From positions 124,001 to 188,000 of the forward strand of contig NZ_JANZKY010000004.1 of NCBI RefSeq assembly GCF_025770765.1: 64,000 bases of DNA. The letters run 5' to 3'. The DNA comes from Propionivibrio soli (GTDB taxonomy: Bacteria > Pseudomonadota > Gammaproteobacteria > Burkholderiales > Rhodocyclaceae). Below are positions 18,302-27,058 of this stretch, in pieces (the stretch's first letter is position 1; each line of letters starts with the position of its first letter). A model generated the notes under the pieces. It searched no databases. It saw nothing but the letters and a program-made list of their open reading frames with translations, and was not told where the DNA came from. A program made the position numbers and the translations under genes.

Positions 18302-18367
18302 CTGAAATCGGCGCTGCAATGCCCTTTCCGGGGCCCAATCATTCAATCGTTAGTCAAGGAGAAAACC

Positions 18368-19072
18368 ATGCCCTCCCGTCAAACCAACACAAGCGCAACG
18401 TCACGCAGCCGCGCCAGCAGCAACCGCGCGGGCGCTGCCGCCCGCAATGAGATCCTTTCGATGCTCAAGGACGACCATAAGGAAGTGAAAAAACTCTTCC
18501 GCCAGTTCGAGAAACTCGACGTGCATGAAGATGCCGAGGAATGCGAAGCTTTGGTCAAGCAGACCTGCCAAGCGCTTGAGATGCACGCGACACTGGAAGA
18601 GGAAATCTTCTATCCGGCGGCACGCAGCTGCCTGGGCGAAGAAGACGTCGTCGACGAAGCCGAAGTCGAACACATGTCGGCCAAGATGCTCATCGAGCAA
18701 CTGAAGGGCATGACGCCCGACGACGAGAAATACGCGGCGACGTTCAAGGTTCTCGGCGAATACATCAAGCATCACGTCAGTGAAGAAGAAAACGAGATGT
18801 TCCCTCAACTTTCGCACGCCAAGCTCGACTGGCAGGAACTCCAGGAAGAGATGAACGAGCGTCGCGAAGCGCTCATGGACGAAATGCAATCCGGCAGCAA
18901 GAAGAGCGGCGCCTCGGCCAAGAGCGACAGCAGCTCAGCGTCGCGCGACATGCAGAAAAACCGGGGTAGCGAAAAGGATAGTGGAAAGTCATCGGACCGC
19001 TCTGCGAGCCGTTCATCGGGAGAGGATCTCGGAGAAGAGTCGATCAACGACACCGGACTCGACGAAGGCTAA
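18368..19072 (+). CDS. Hemerythrin HHE-domain protein
   Basis: The frame is open from 17897, but ATG 18368 (AAGGAG six bases before it) begins the real protein of 234 residues. An HHE cation-binding four-helix bundle occupies about residues 25-165. Candidate iron ligands are visible in DDHKEVKKLF, HATLEEEIFYP, EVEHMSAKML and HHVSEEENEMFP. The last 70 residues are a Ser/Lys/Asp-rich disordered tail. Such proteins bind a di-iron centre and are linked to oxygen, NO or oxidative stress handling. It is monocistronic: a sigma-54 promoter precedes it and an intrinsic terminator follows. Confidence 0.93.
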   Translation: MPSRQTNTSATSRSRASSNRAGAAARNEILSMLKDDHKEVKKLFRQFEKLDVHEDAEECEALVKQTCQALEMHATLEEEIFYPAARSCLGEEDVVDEAEVEHMSAKMLIEQLKGMTPDDEKYAATFKVLGEYIKHHVSEEENEMFPQLSHAKLDWQELQEEMNERREALMDEMQSGSKKSGASAKSDSSSASRDMQKNRGSEKDSGKSSDRSASRSSGEDLGEESINDTGLDEG

Positions 19073-19145
19073 GCAAGCGTTTCTTGTTCGTCGGCGCAAC
19101 GGTCGGGCTGTCCGGCCGTGGCGCCTGCGCTTCGAAGATAACGAG

Positions 19146-19183
19146 ACGGGCGTGCCGCTTTATACGGCCGCCCGTTTTTTTTT
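19146..19183 (+). terminator. Intrinsic terminator of the hemerythrin gene
   Basis: ACGGGCG and CGCCCGT form the outer stem, CCG/CGG the inner stem, followed by nine T. Confidence 0.85.
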
Positions 19184-19229
19184 GATGGCTACGGACGTCG
19201 CGTCAGTAACGTGCCCCAAGGCGCAGCCG

Positions 19230-20261
19230 CTAGGCGCAGTCAATAACGATCTTGCCAAACGGCCCCTCCCCGAGACGGTCGAATGCCGCCGGCGCTTCCG
19301 CAAAGGGGAATACCGAGTCGATCACCGGCTTCAGGCCGACCTGCTCGACGGCGGCGTTCATGCGCTCGAATGACCGGCGATGGCCGACCGCGACGCCAAA
19401 CAGCTTCAGATGCTTGCGGATCAAGGGCAGCGTCGGCAAGGCCGATGTCGCATCGCCGAGCAGGCCGATCAGCGACAGACGTCCCTCGGCGGCCAGCGCG
19501 TTAGCCGAACGTGCGAGATTGTCGCCACCGACGAGCTCGAGCACCTGATTCACGCCGCGACCTCCCGTGAGCTCGCGCACCACCTCATCCCACTCAGGGA
19601 TTTTCCGATAGTTGATTCCCTGCCAGGCGCCCAGCGCCCGCGCGCGCTCGAGCTTTTCGTCGCTGCTTGAGATGACGATCGGGCGCATGCCGGCCAGGCG
19701 GGCAAACTGGAGAGCGAATAATGCGACCCCACCCGTCCCTTGAATCAGCAACGTTTCTCCGGGTGCCGGACGCGGCCCTTCAAAGAGCGCCGACCAGGCG
19801 GTGAGCGCCGCGATCGGCAAGGTCGACGCCTCGACGTCGGTCAAGGACGGCGGGGTCGCCACGGCCGCTTCCTCGGGCAGGATCGCATATCTGGCCAACA
19901 TCCCCGGGAGCGTCATGCCGAGCGTGCGGGTGTGCATGGGCGACGGCACATCCCCGTCGATCCAGTCGGTAATCACATGGCCGACCACCCGCGAACCGGG
20001 AGAAAATCGGCGAACCTCGGAGCCCACCGCAACGATTTCGCCGGCGGCGTCGGACACGGGGATGAACGGCGCGTTCGGCAGCGGTTCGATCGCTCCTTCA
20101 ATGGCCAGCTTGTCTTTGTAGTTGAGCGAGACCGCACCGACGCGGACCAGCACTTCGCGCGGTCCGGGTTGGGGCGTCGGCGCCCGGGTCAACAACAACT
20201 TGTCCGCCCCTGTTCCAGCGACTTGCCACTGGGCGTTGCTCAATTCGTAAGGTGCAGTCAT
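19230..20261 (-). CDS. Zinc-independent MDR oxidoreductase (quinone reductase-like)
   Basis: A 343-residue medium-chain dehydrogenase/reductase. The N-terminal GroES-like fold contains VSLNYKD (about 46) and lacks the cysteine cluster of zinc enzymes. The Rossmann part has LLIQGTGGVALFALQ (about 167-181), typical of NADPH-dependent quinone oxidoreductases and enoyl reductases. It should reduce quinones or alpha-beta-unsaturated carbonyls with NADPH. It is divergent from a LysR gene 144 bases away, which is the likely regulator. It is convergent with the hemerythrin unit. Confidence 0.92.
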   Translation of the reverse strand: MTAPYELSNAQWQVAGTGADKLLLTRAPTPQPGPREVLVRVGAVSLNYKDKLAIEGAIEPLPNAPFIPVSDAAGEIVAVGSEVRRFSPGSRVVGHVITDWIDGDVPSPMHTRTLGMTLPGMLARYAILPEEAAVATPPSLTDVEASTLPIAALTAWSALFEGPRPAPGETLLIQGTGGVALFALQFARLAGMRPIVISSSDEKLERARALGAWQGINYRKIPEWDEVVRELTGGRGVNQVLELVGGDNLARSANALAAEGRLSLIGLLGDATSALPTLPLIRKHLKLFGVAVGHRRSFERMNAAVEQVGLKPVIDSVFPFAEAPAAFDRLGEGPFGKIVIDCA

Positions 20262-20405
20262 GGCTCTCTCCTTTTGAAACGGTGGAAGGCATCAGCGCCT
20301 TGCCGATGCGCATGGCTGCAGTATATTTACGACATTGCCGCTCCAGTTGTGGTCATTTTTCCTCATATAGTTTCCAATAATTCTCCAATAAAAGGGCAGG
20401 ACCTC

Positions 20406-21341
20406 ATGATCGAATCAGCCAACCTTCAGGGTCTGCTTGCCTTCGTCCACGCGGTCGAAGCCGGAAGCTTCACCCGCGCCGCCAACCGCCTGCACCTCAC
20501 CAAGTCGGCGGTCGGCAAAGCCGTAGCGCAATTGGAGGGACGTCTCGGCATCCGTCTGCTCAATCGCACCACACGCCGATTGAATCTGACGCCGGAGGGC
20601 GAGGCCTACTATGAGGCTTGCGTACGGGCGCTCGGCGAACTCGATGCGGCGCAGTCCCTCCTCGCCTCGCGTCGCGAGCGGCCTTCCGGGCGGTTGCGCA
20701 TCGACCTGCCGATGGCCTTCGGCCGCCGCTGCGCGGTCCCCGTGCTCTTCGATCTGATCGGCCGCTACCCGGAGCTTGACATGGAAATGTCGTTCAACGA
20801 TCGGCGCGTCGACCTCATCGAAGAAGGATTCGATCTGACGATCCGCTTTGGCCCGCTCGACGACACGCCGAGTTTGAAGGCGCGCCGGCTTTTCGCACAG
20901 CGCTCGACGATGTTCGCGGCACCAGGCTACCTCAATGCCCGCGGGCGCCCGACGTCGCTCGACGAACTCGCCGGACACGCGCTTATCGCCTATGGCCGCG
21001 ACGGCATCATCGCCCCGTGGTACCTGCGGGATGCCGAAGGACGGCCACGCGTCATGCGGCCGCGTGGTCGGCTCGTCATCGGGCACGGCGAACCCTTGCT
21101 CGATGCGGCAGTCGCCGGTTGCGGCATCGCCTACCTGCCCGACTGGCTGGTGCATGAGCACTTGGCTCGCGGTGAACTCGAAGTCGTTCTCGACCACCCG
21201 TGGCACGAATCGGCGGAGGTTCACGCCCTCTGGCCCGCGACGCGGACGCTGGCGCCGAAGATCCGGGTTGTCGTCGACGCGCTCATTGCGGCGTTCGCCG
21301 CCGCCCCCTGGCGCGATCTCGGGACAGCGAGTCCCGGCTGA
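20406..21341 (+). CDS. LysR-family transcriptional regulator
   Basis: The frame extends back to 19740 on the antisense of the oxidoreductase, but ATG 20406 with AGGA a few bases before it starts a normal 311-residue LysR protein. The helix-turn-helix is in AGSFTRAANRL and SAVGKAVAQLEGRL (about 18-50), followed by the LLNRTTRRLNLT wing. The effector-binding domain covers about 90-295. It is related in sequence to the LysR protein at 5145-6074 (shared RRVDL-EEGFD segment). It probably controls the divergent quinone reductase-like gene. Confidence 0.93.
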   Translation: MIESANLQGLLAFVHAVEAGSFTRAANRLHLTKSAVGKAVAQLEGRLGIRLLNRTTRRLNLTPEGEAYYEACVRALGELDAAQSLLASRRERPSGRLRIDLPMAFGRRCAVPVLFDLIGRYPELDMEMSFNDRRVDLIEEGFDLTIRFGPLDDTPSLKARRLFAQRSTMFAAPGYLNARGRPTSLDELAGHALIAYGRDGIIAPWYLRDAEGRPRVMRPRGRLVIGHGEPLLDAAVAGCGIAYLPDWLVHEHLARGELEVVLDHPWHESAEVHALWPATRTLAPKIRVVVDALIAAFAAAPWRDLGTASPG

Positions 21342-21510
21342 ACGACTTTCCCCTCGCCACTATTCCGCGACGTCCGGCTGCGGCCGCACGGCTAGCCGAA
21401 ATATTTCTTGTTTTCCGGTAATCCGATTTTCATTTGCCTCGTTCAACATATGAGGGGCTTCGGTTTTCGAGGCTTCCGATAGCGCACCGAACAACCGCAA
21501 GAGCATGTGA

Positions 21511-21826
21511 AATGGACAGATCGCTTCCGGCCGGCATGATGGTCGGGACTCTCGCAACAGAAGCAAAATCAGGCATCCTGATCGATGCCGTTACCCACCC
21601 GCTGGAAACCGCCGCGCTGATCCTGATCATCGCCATCGCCGCCCAGTTCGCCGGCCGGCTGACAGCCTATCTGGCGAAGTCGATTCTCACCGCCATGCGA
21701 ACGTGGCCGGAGAAAAACTGGCGGGACGTGCCGTTACTGAATGGTGAAACCTGGTCGATCCTCGCTCGTCAGGCGGCACTCTACATCCTAGCGTTCAAAC
21801 GCACCCTGCGCGCCGCACGCGACTGA
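21511..21826 (+). CDS. Small one-helix membrane protein (paralogue A)
   Basis: The frame starts at 21434, but ATG 21511 matches the start of its paralogue in layout and gives about 104 residues. The core LIDAVTHPLETAALIL followed by AAQFAGRLTA contains one hydrophobic segment (about residues 30-50). The protein at 26744-27055 has the same core (LIDAVTHPIETLLLIL, AAQLIGRLTA), so both belong to one small family. The C-terminal half differs. No function is known to me. It lies between a LysR gene and the AhpD-like gene without obvious operon links. Confidence 0.6.
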
Positions 21827-21929
21827 CTGCCGCCCCGGCGCACCGAGCGGCAGCATCGAAACCAACCACCGGACATCCGCGCCGGACGGTCGAGGAGGCG
21901 ACTCCCCGGCCGCGCCGGCTTTTACGCAC

Positions 21930-22379
21930 TCAGGGGTTCTCGGGAAGCGGCGTCCGGAAGCTCACATTGAGCAGGTTCCAGCCATTGATCGCTGAGATGG
22001 CGAATCCCAGATCGGCGATTTCCTCCTCCGAAAACAACCGGCGCAACTTCTCGAACAACTCGTCGCTCGGGTCTCCGTGCGGAATCGAGGTGACGACCTC
22101 GGCCCATTCGAGCGCCGCACGTTCGCGCTCGCTGAAAAACGGCGCCTCGCGCCAACCGGCGACAGCGTTGAGATGGCGCGGGTCGACCTCCTGTCGGATC
22201 AGGTCGCGCCAGTGCATGTCGATGCAGAACGCGCAGCCGTTGATTTGCGAAACGCGCAGGAAGACAAGGTCCACCAGGCGGGCACCGAGTCTGTCGTGCA
22301 CCGCACCGGAAAGATCGAGCATCGCCTTGAAGGCTTTCGGGGCGAGTTTGGCGTAGGGAAGGCGTGCAGCAAGCGTCAT
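21930..22379 (-). CDS. AhpD/carboxymuconolactone decarboxylase-family protein
   Basis: A 149-residue all-helical protein. The redox motif is INGCAFCIDMHWRDL (Cys-x-x-Cys with downstream His, about residues 54-64), as in AhpD-like alkylhydroperoxidases. It should act as a thiol-dependent peroxidase or reductase. It is followed upstream by an ECF41 sigma gene on the same strand, the standard partner of this family. An ECF41-type promoter lies about 58 bases before its ATG, so it is very likely a direct target. Confidence 0.93.
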   Translation of the reverse strand: MTLAARLPYAKLAPKAFKAMLDLSGAVHDRLGARLVDLVFLRVSQINGCAFCIDMHWRDLIRQEVDPRHLNAVAGWREAPFFSERERAALEWAEVVTSIPHGDPSDELFEKLRRLFSEEEIADLGFAISAINGWNLLNVSFRTPLPENP

Positions 22380-22436
22380 GGTTTCGTCCTTTCAGTTCTC
22401 TGAACAGCCGCCCCATGCGGCCATCCATACCTTCAA

Positions 22437-22463
22437 GACGAAGGAGCACGGTCGTTTGTGACA
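22437..22463 (-). promoter_or_regulatory. ECF41 promoter of the AhpD-like gene
   Basis: The minus strand reads TGTCACA, 16 bases, then CGTC: the published ECF41 signature. It is 58 bases before ATG 22379 and inside the 3' end of the sigma gene region. Confidence 0.82.
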
Positions 22464-22476
22464 GCCCACGCCGCTG

Positions 22477-23430
22477 TCAGGTCTGCAGTCCTGCCGGGGC
22501 CGTCGCCAGCTTGTGGGGGTTGCGCACGATATAGATGCCGGTGATCTGATCGCCGTCGGTTTCGAAAGCCTGTGCCGATTCGAGCAAACCGTCGAAATAG
22601 CGCAACAGGCCGGGCTCGCCGTTGATGCGAGCAAAACGGTAGACAAATTGCCCCCCGTATCGCCGCTCCATTGCCCAGTAGAACTTGGCGATGCTTTCTC
22701 GGCCGCGCATGATCTTGAGAATCGAAGGCACGACTCCACCGCCGTCGCCGACCAGCTGGGCCTGCTCGGCGAGCAACGCCTGGATGGCTTCACGCTCGCC
22801 GCTACGTGCGGCGGCAAGGAAGCGTTCAAGCAAGCGACGATGCGCGGGTTCAGGCACGGCCTGCCTTGCCGGTTGACGCTGCAGCCGCTGGCTTGCCCGG
22901 TGCACGAGCTGACGGCACGCGGCTTCGCTCTTCTGAAGATAGGCGGCGACTTCCGCATAGTCGTAATCGAAAACCTCGCGCAACAGAAAGGCCGCCCGCT
23001 CTTCCGCTCCAAGTCGTTCGAGCACCCAGAGAAAAGCCAGCGAGAGCTCACCTGTTTGCTCCGCAATGGCCTCCGGGGTCCGATCGTCGACTTCAACGAT
23101 CGGTTCGGGAAGCCACCATCCCACATAGGCCGCGCGTTCGGTCTTGGCGCTGCGCAAGCGGTCGATGGCGAGCCGGGTGACCACGGCCACGAGCCAGGCT
23201 TCGGGCGACTGAACGACAGCCGGGTCGGTGTCGTGCCAGCGTAGCCATGCATCTTGCACCAGATCCTCGGCGTCGGCCCGCGTCCCGAGCATGCGATAGC
23301 CAATCGCGAAAAGGCGCGGTCGCAAGGCAGCGAACGCGGCGTCGGGAGCAAGTCCCGAAGGGTTTGTCCGTCGCAGTCTGGCGCTTGGCGGAGGGAGCGG
23401 TTGAAGCTCTACATGGAGCGGCGCGGTCAT
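22477..23430 (-). CDS. sigJ: ECF41-family RNA polymerase sigma factor with SnoaL-like extension
   Basis: The open frame reaches 24180, but ATG 23430 starts the sigma factor of 317 residues. Region 2 covers about 35-100 (AIGYRMLGTRADAEDLVQDAWLRW) and region 4 about 130-185. They are joined to a C-terminal SnoaL-like domain of about 110 residues. ECF41 hallmarks are present: WLPEP in the linker, DGGG in the extension and NPHKL near the end. In this group the extension replaces the anti-sigma factor by tuning polymerase binding. It stands directly upstream of the AhpD-like gene, and both carry the same promoter motif, so it is probably self-activating. Confidence 0.93.
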   Translation of the reverse strand: MTAPLHVELQPLPPPSARLRRTNPSGLAPDAAFAALRPRLFAIGYRMLGTRADAEDLVQDAWLRWHDTDPAVVQSPEAWLVAVVTRLAIDRLRSAKTERAAYVGWWLPEPIVEVDDRTPEAIAEQTGELSLAFLWVLERLGAEERAAFLLREVFDYDYAEVAAYLQKSEAACRQLVHRASQRLQRQPARQAVPEPAHRRLLERFLAAARSGEREAIQALLAEQAQLVGDGGGVVPSILKIMRGRESIAKFYWAMERRYGGQFVYRFARINGEPGLLRYFDGLLESAQAFETDGDQITGIYIVRNPHKLATAPAGLQT

Positions 23431-23479
23431 GGCGTGCGAGTCGTTCACTTGGTTAACCGACGGGCGGCGAATCTCCGTA

Positions 23480-23506
23480 GACGGGAGAGTCCTGCCGGTT
23501 GTGACA
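23480..23506 (-). promoter_or_regulatory. ECF41 promoter of its own sigma gene
   Basis: The minus strand reads TGTCACA, 16 bases, then CGTC, identical in both boxes and spacing to the site of the AhpD-like gene. It lies 50 bases before ATG 23430. Confidence 0.82.
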
Positions 23507-23564
23507 GCGCAAAAGGAAAAAGATCGCCCCACCCCGCGCCCACCATCGGGCGTAGCGGGCGGGT

Positions 23565-26525
23565 TCAGTGAACCGAAGCGTCCTCTGAAGACTTCGCCTG
23601 GCCTTTGCCCGGTCGCAGGTAGGGAAAAAACTCCCGATCGGCTTGGAGCAGATGTTGAGCCAGGACGTCGCGCATGATGAACTGGAACAATTCGCCGACG
23701 GCGAGGTTGCCTGAGCGATAACGGGCCGCGAAATCCTGGGCCTCCGCAACCAGCCGACCGTGCAGCGCCTTGTGCGCATTGGCGTCGGGATAAGCCACCG
23801 TGGCGAGTATGTGTTCCTCGTCGTCGAAGTGGCCGGCGACGTCGCTGAGCAGCAGGTCGATCAGCGTCGAGATCTCGGAACGCGGACGCTCGGCGAGGAC
23901 CGCCGAGAGCAGACCGTTGGCGTCGTCGAAAAGCGTCCGATGTTGCGTATCGATCAGCGCATTGCCTGACTCGTATTCCGGATACCAGTTGAGATCGGCA
24001 AACCCGACGCCCCCCGATGCCCCGGCGCCCCCATTCTGGATCGGGAGAAGCGGCGCGACGTGCACGGCGTTGCGTCCGGTTTCCTTGGCGCGATACATCG
24101 CGTCGTCCGCCACACGCAGGATTTCTTCCTCGTTGCATAAGTAGCCGGAGAACAGGTTGACGCCGATGCTCGCCGAACACCGGTACTCGACGGTCTTGTC
24201 TCCTGTTCCACCTTCGGGCGTATGGACCGATACGAGATAAGGTTCGGATATTGCATGGCGGATGCTTTCCGCGATGCGCGCCGCCGCGGCCGCGGACTTG
24301 GCCTTGTCGTCCTCCAACTCGGCAATCATGACGGCAAACTCGTCACCGCCGAACCGCGCCACGGTGTCCATTGGACGAACGCAACGCTTGAGTCGCGCGG
24401 CCACTTGGCCCAGCAGCTTGTCGCCGGCGTCGTGGCCATAAAGGTCGTTGAGCGGTTTGAAATTGTCGAGATCGAGGAACATGACCGCACCGCACAAACC
24501 GCTGCGGGATGTCGCGGCCATCGCCTGGCTTAACCGATCCGAGAACAGGCGCCGGTTAGGAAGCTCGGTCAGCACGTCGTGGAACGCCATCTGGCGCACC
24601 TGCTCCTCCAGCGCCTTACGCTCGGTCACATCGGTGATGAAGCCGTACCACAGCAGCGACCCGCCCTCCTCCCGCTCAGGAACCGAGTTGCCCGACAACC
24701 AGCGCACCGTACCGTCTGCAAAGCGAACGCGGAAATCCTGCTTCCAGACGGAGAGCGCCTCCCCTGACCGGCTGATCGACGCGCGCACCTCATCGATGTC
24801 TTCGGGATGGATCACCGACAACAGCGCGCTGGCGTCTTCGCGCAACTCCTCGGGTTCGAAGTGGAAGATCTCGCGCAGCGCCGCGCTCGCATACGGCAGA
24901 GCGGTCCTGCCATCCGGAAAAACGCGGTACTGATAAACGACGCCGGGAACCCGGCTGGCAATCTTGCGCAGACGGTCAAGCGCCTCCTTTTCAGCCTGTT
25001 CGAGCTTCAGACGCTCGGTAACGTCGATGCCGACACCGAGGAAGTAGGACTCTTCGCCAGTCTCGAAACGCGCGCCGGTCATGCTGAACGAAATCCTGCG
25101 CCCATCTTTGGCTATCAGGGGAACGACGACCTCACCTTCATCCGACGGACGGCCGCCGTTCATGACCTGCTCGATGGCGTCGAAAACCATCCCTTTGGCC
25201 TCCGGTGCCGCCCAGCCGGCCATGCGATGGTCGACGAAATCGCGCGGTTCATACCCGAGCAGGGTTTCGTACCGCTGATTGCGCAGCACCAACCGGCCCT
25301 CGGGATAGGAGTACATGTAGAAAATCCCCGGCAGGCTGTCGATGACCGAGAGGAAAAGCTGACGTTCGCGCTGCAGGTCGCGGGCGCTTTGCTTGCGTTC
25401 TGAAACGTCGATGTCGAAGCAGTAAACCTCGGGCTGCGCCGAACGATCATGGAGAACAACGTAACTGGTGAGAACCTCGACCGGCAAACCGTCGGCACAG
25501 AGCAGTACCTTCTCCGTGGCCGGCGCAACGGTCCCGGTTTCCACCCACTGCTCGAACTCGTCCACCGCCGCCTCGCGTTGCGAATCGGGAACGAGCAACT
25601 CTTCGCGGCGCTGACCCAATGCCTCGGCGCGCGTATAGCCGTAGAGACGTTCGCTGGCCCGGTTCCAGAAAATCACTCGTCGTGCGCGGTCATACCCTTG
25701 CACGGCGACCGAGGGGACCTGTTCGAAAATCGAGCGGAAACGCCGCTCGCTCTTGGCCAGCGCCTCCTCCATGCGCTTTGCTTCGGTGATATCGCGGGCC
25801 ACACCGAACAAACCGACGATCTCGCCGGTTTCGTCGTGAACGGGATATTTGCGATTGTCGACCCAGCCGCCTTCGCCGCCGGTGGTCAATATCCGCTGCA
25901 CTTCACGCGCCACCGGTGCGCCCGCGAAAACGCGCTTCTCCAGGGCGTAATAGACGTCTGCCAATTCTTCCGGAAAGACGTCGTAGTCGGTCTTTCCGAG
26001 CAGGTCAGTCCAGTGTTCGGCCGGGCTGGTGATGCTCACCAGGGTTTGGCTGGCGCCCGTGAAGACGTGGTTGCGGTCCTTGAAATAGATATAGTCGTCG
26101 GTGTTCTCCAACATCGCCCGCGAGTTCGCGGAAATCGGCACCGTTCCCACCTGTTGACGGAGCGTTTTCGCGTCCTGGAGTAGCAGGTCAAGAATGCGTC
26201 CGCCCCATGCCCCGCGATTGCGCTGTTCGGCATGCCCCCTGAAACATCGAATCCGTCCATTTGCCTGCCGCAATCGGACATTGAAATCCCACGTGGCCGA
26301 AACGATGGAGTCAGGAGACGAAAACAGCCGTTCGGCAATGTCTTCATCATCGCGGTGTATCAGCCGCCGCAGATTCACTGAGCCGTCAAGGAAATCGGCG
26401 GCGCAGTAGCCGAGCAAGCCTAAGGCGTCTCCCGCAACCGCTTCAACGGTCGCTTCGGTTTTCAGCGCGATGCGAAAACGAAGGTCGGCCGACCGGTCGG
26501 TGGCGTCGCCCTCAATCTCCGTCAT
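23565..26525 (-). CDS. Multi-PAS diguanylate cyclase with C-terminal bacteriohemerythrin
   Basis: A 986-residue soluble signalling protein. At least four PAS/PAC units lie between about residues 10 and 640; the ends of several are marked by the D-x-TE-R/K junction (DITEAKR, DVTERLK, DVTERKA). A GGDEF domain (about 660-830) has the intact motif GGDEF near 728 after the conserved HDxLTxLPNR. The last 140 residues form a bacteriohemerythrin with iron ligands in IDTQHRTLF, HFDDEEHI, HKALHGRL and HLLQADREF. It should make cyclic di-GMP in response to signals on the PAS domains and to O2 or NO on the di-iron site. There is no EAL domain. Confidence 0.94.
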   Translation of the reverse strand: MTEIEGDATDRSADLRFRIALKTEATVEAVAGDALGLLGYCAADFLDGSVNLRRLIHRDDEDIAERLFSSPDSIVSATWDFNVRLRQANGRIRCFRGHAEQRNRGAWGGRILDLLLQDAKTLRQQVGTVPISANSRAMLENTDDYIYFKDRNHVFTGASQTLVSITSPAEHWTDLLGKTDYDVFPEELADVYYALEKRVFAGAPVAREVQRILTTGGEGGWVDNRKYPVHDETGEIVGLFGVARDITEAKRMEEALAKSERRFRSIFEQVPSVAVQGYDRARRVIFWNRASERLYGYTRAEALGQRREELLVPDSQREAAVDEFEQWVETGTVAPATEKVLLCADGLPVEVLTSYVVLHDRSAQPEVYCFDIDVSERKQSARDLQRERQLFLSVIDSLPGIFYMYSYPEGRLVLRNQRYETLLGYEPRDFVDHRMAGWAAPEAKGMVFDAIEQVMNGGRPSDEGEVVVPLIAKDGRRISFSMTGARFETGEESYFLGVGIDVTERLKLEQAEKEALDRLRKIASRVPGVVYQYRVFPDGRTALPYASAALREIFHFEPEELREDASALLSVIHPEDIDEVRASISRSGEALSVWKQDFRVRFADGTVRWLSGNSVPEREEGGSLLWYGFITDVTERKALEEQVRQMAFHDVLTELPNRRLFSDRLSQAMAATSRSGLCGAVMFLDLDNFKPLNDLYGHDAGDKLLGQVAARLKRCVRPMDTVARFGGDEFAVMIAELEDDKAKSAAAAARIAESIRHAISEPYLVSVHTPEGGTGDKTVEYRCSASIGVNLFSGYLCNEEEILRVADDAMYRAKETGRNAVHVAPLLPIQNGGAGASGGVGFADLNWYPEYESGNALIDTQHRTLFDDANGLLSAVLAERPRSEISTLIDLLLSDVAGHFDDEEHILATVAYPDANAHKALHGRLVAEAQDFAARYRSGNLAVGELFQFIMRDVLAQHLLQADREFFPYLRPGKGQAKSSEDASVH

Positions 26526-26743
26526 CTGTTTTCCACCCCACTACCGCCAACACAATCTCCCCTCACGACACCACCCGACGGTACCCGAACTGACGGTCAG
26601 CAGTCGCTCGCCCGCCGGTCGTCCGGTTTCTCCCGCCGGGCGCCATGTATCCAGATTTAACAGTTGTGTAACCCATAATGCGTTCGTCACGTTCAATATA
26701 AGCGTAACGAAGAACGTACGGAATCAACGCAGAGTGTACGGTC

Positions 26744-27055
26744 ATGAGCAGAGCGCGTCCGATGTTGTCTTCCTCCATGCTGGTTCCCAGCTTGGGAGCG
26801 GGCGTGTTATCTGAGGACGCCGCCGGTGCCGTTCTCATCGACGCCGTCACCCACCCAATCGAAACGCTGCTCTTGATTCTGGCCGTCGCCTTCGCGGCGC
26901 AACTCATCGGTCGCCTCACCGCACGCGGCGTCAAATATCTGATCGAATATGCCGACGCGATACGAGCCAGGCTGACGATGCAGCCGGCCACCCAGCGGGC
27001 TCCGATTACGACACAACCTCCGGTCCCGCCAGGGCCCGCTCCCGGGCTGCAATAG
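26744..27055 (+). CDS. Small one-helix membrane protein (paralogue B)
   Basis: A 103-residue protein. Its core LIDAVTHPIETLLLIL plus AAQLIGRLTA matches paralogue A at 21511-21826 closely, although the ends differ. The single hydrophobic segment covers about residues 36-56, and the tail is Pro/Gln-rich. It stands alone, divergent from the PAS-GGDEF gene and convergent with the MFS gene. Conservation between two dispersed copies argues for a real gene; the function is unknown. Confidence 0.62.
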   Translation: MSRARPMLSSSMLVPSLGAGVLSEDAAGAVLIDAVTHPIETLLLILAVAFAAQLIGRLTARGVKYLIEYADAIRARLTMQPATQRAPITTQPPVPPGPAPGLQ

Positions 27056-27058
27056 AGC

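Larger units (their letters stand above)
17602..18367. other. Divergent control region between rpoN and hemerythrin
   Basis: The 766 bases hold two oppositely oriented sigma-54 sites (17759-17772 for rpoN, 18288-18301 for hemerythrin). The region between them codes for nothing I can recognise and would have room for activator binding sites, but I could not identify a repeated operator by eye. Confidence 0.6.
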
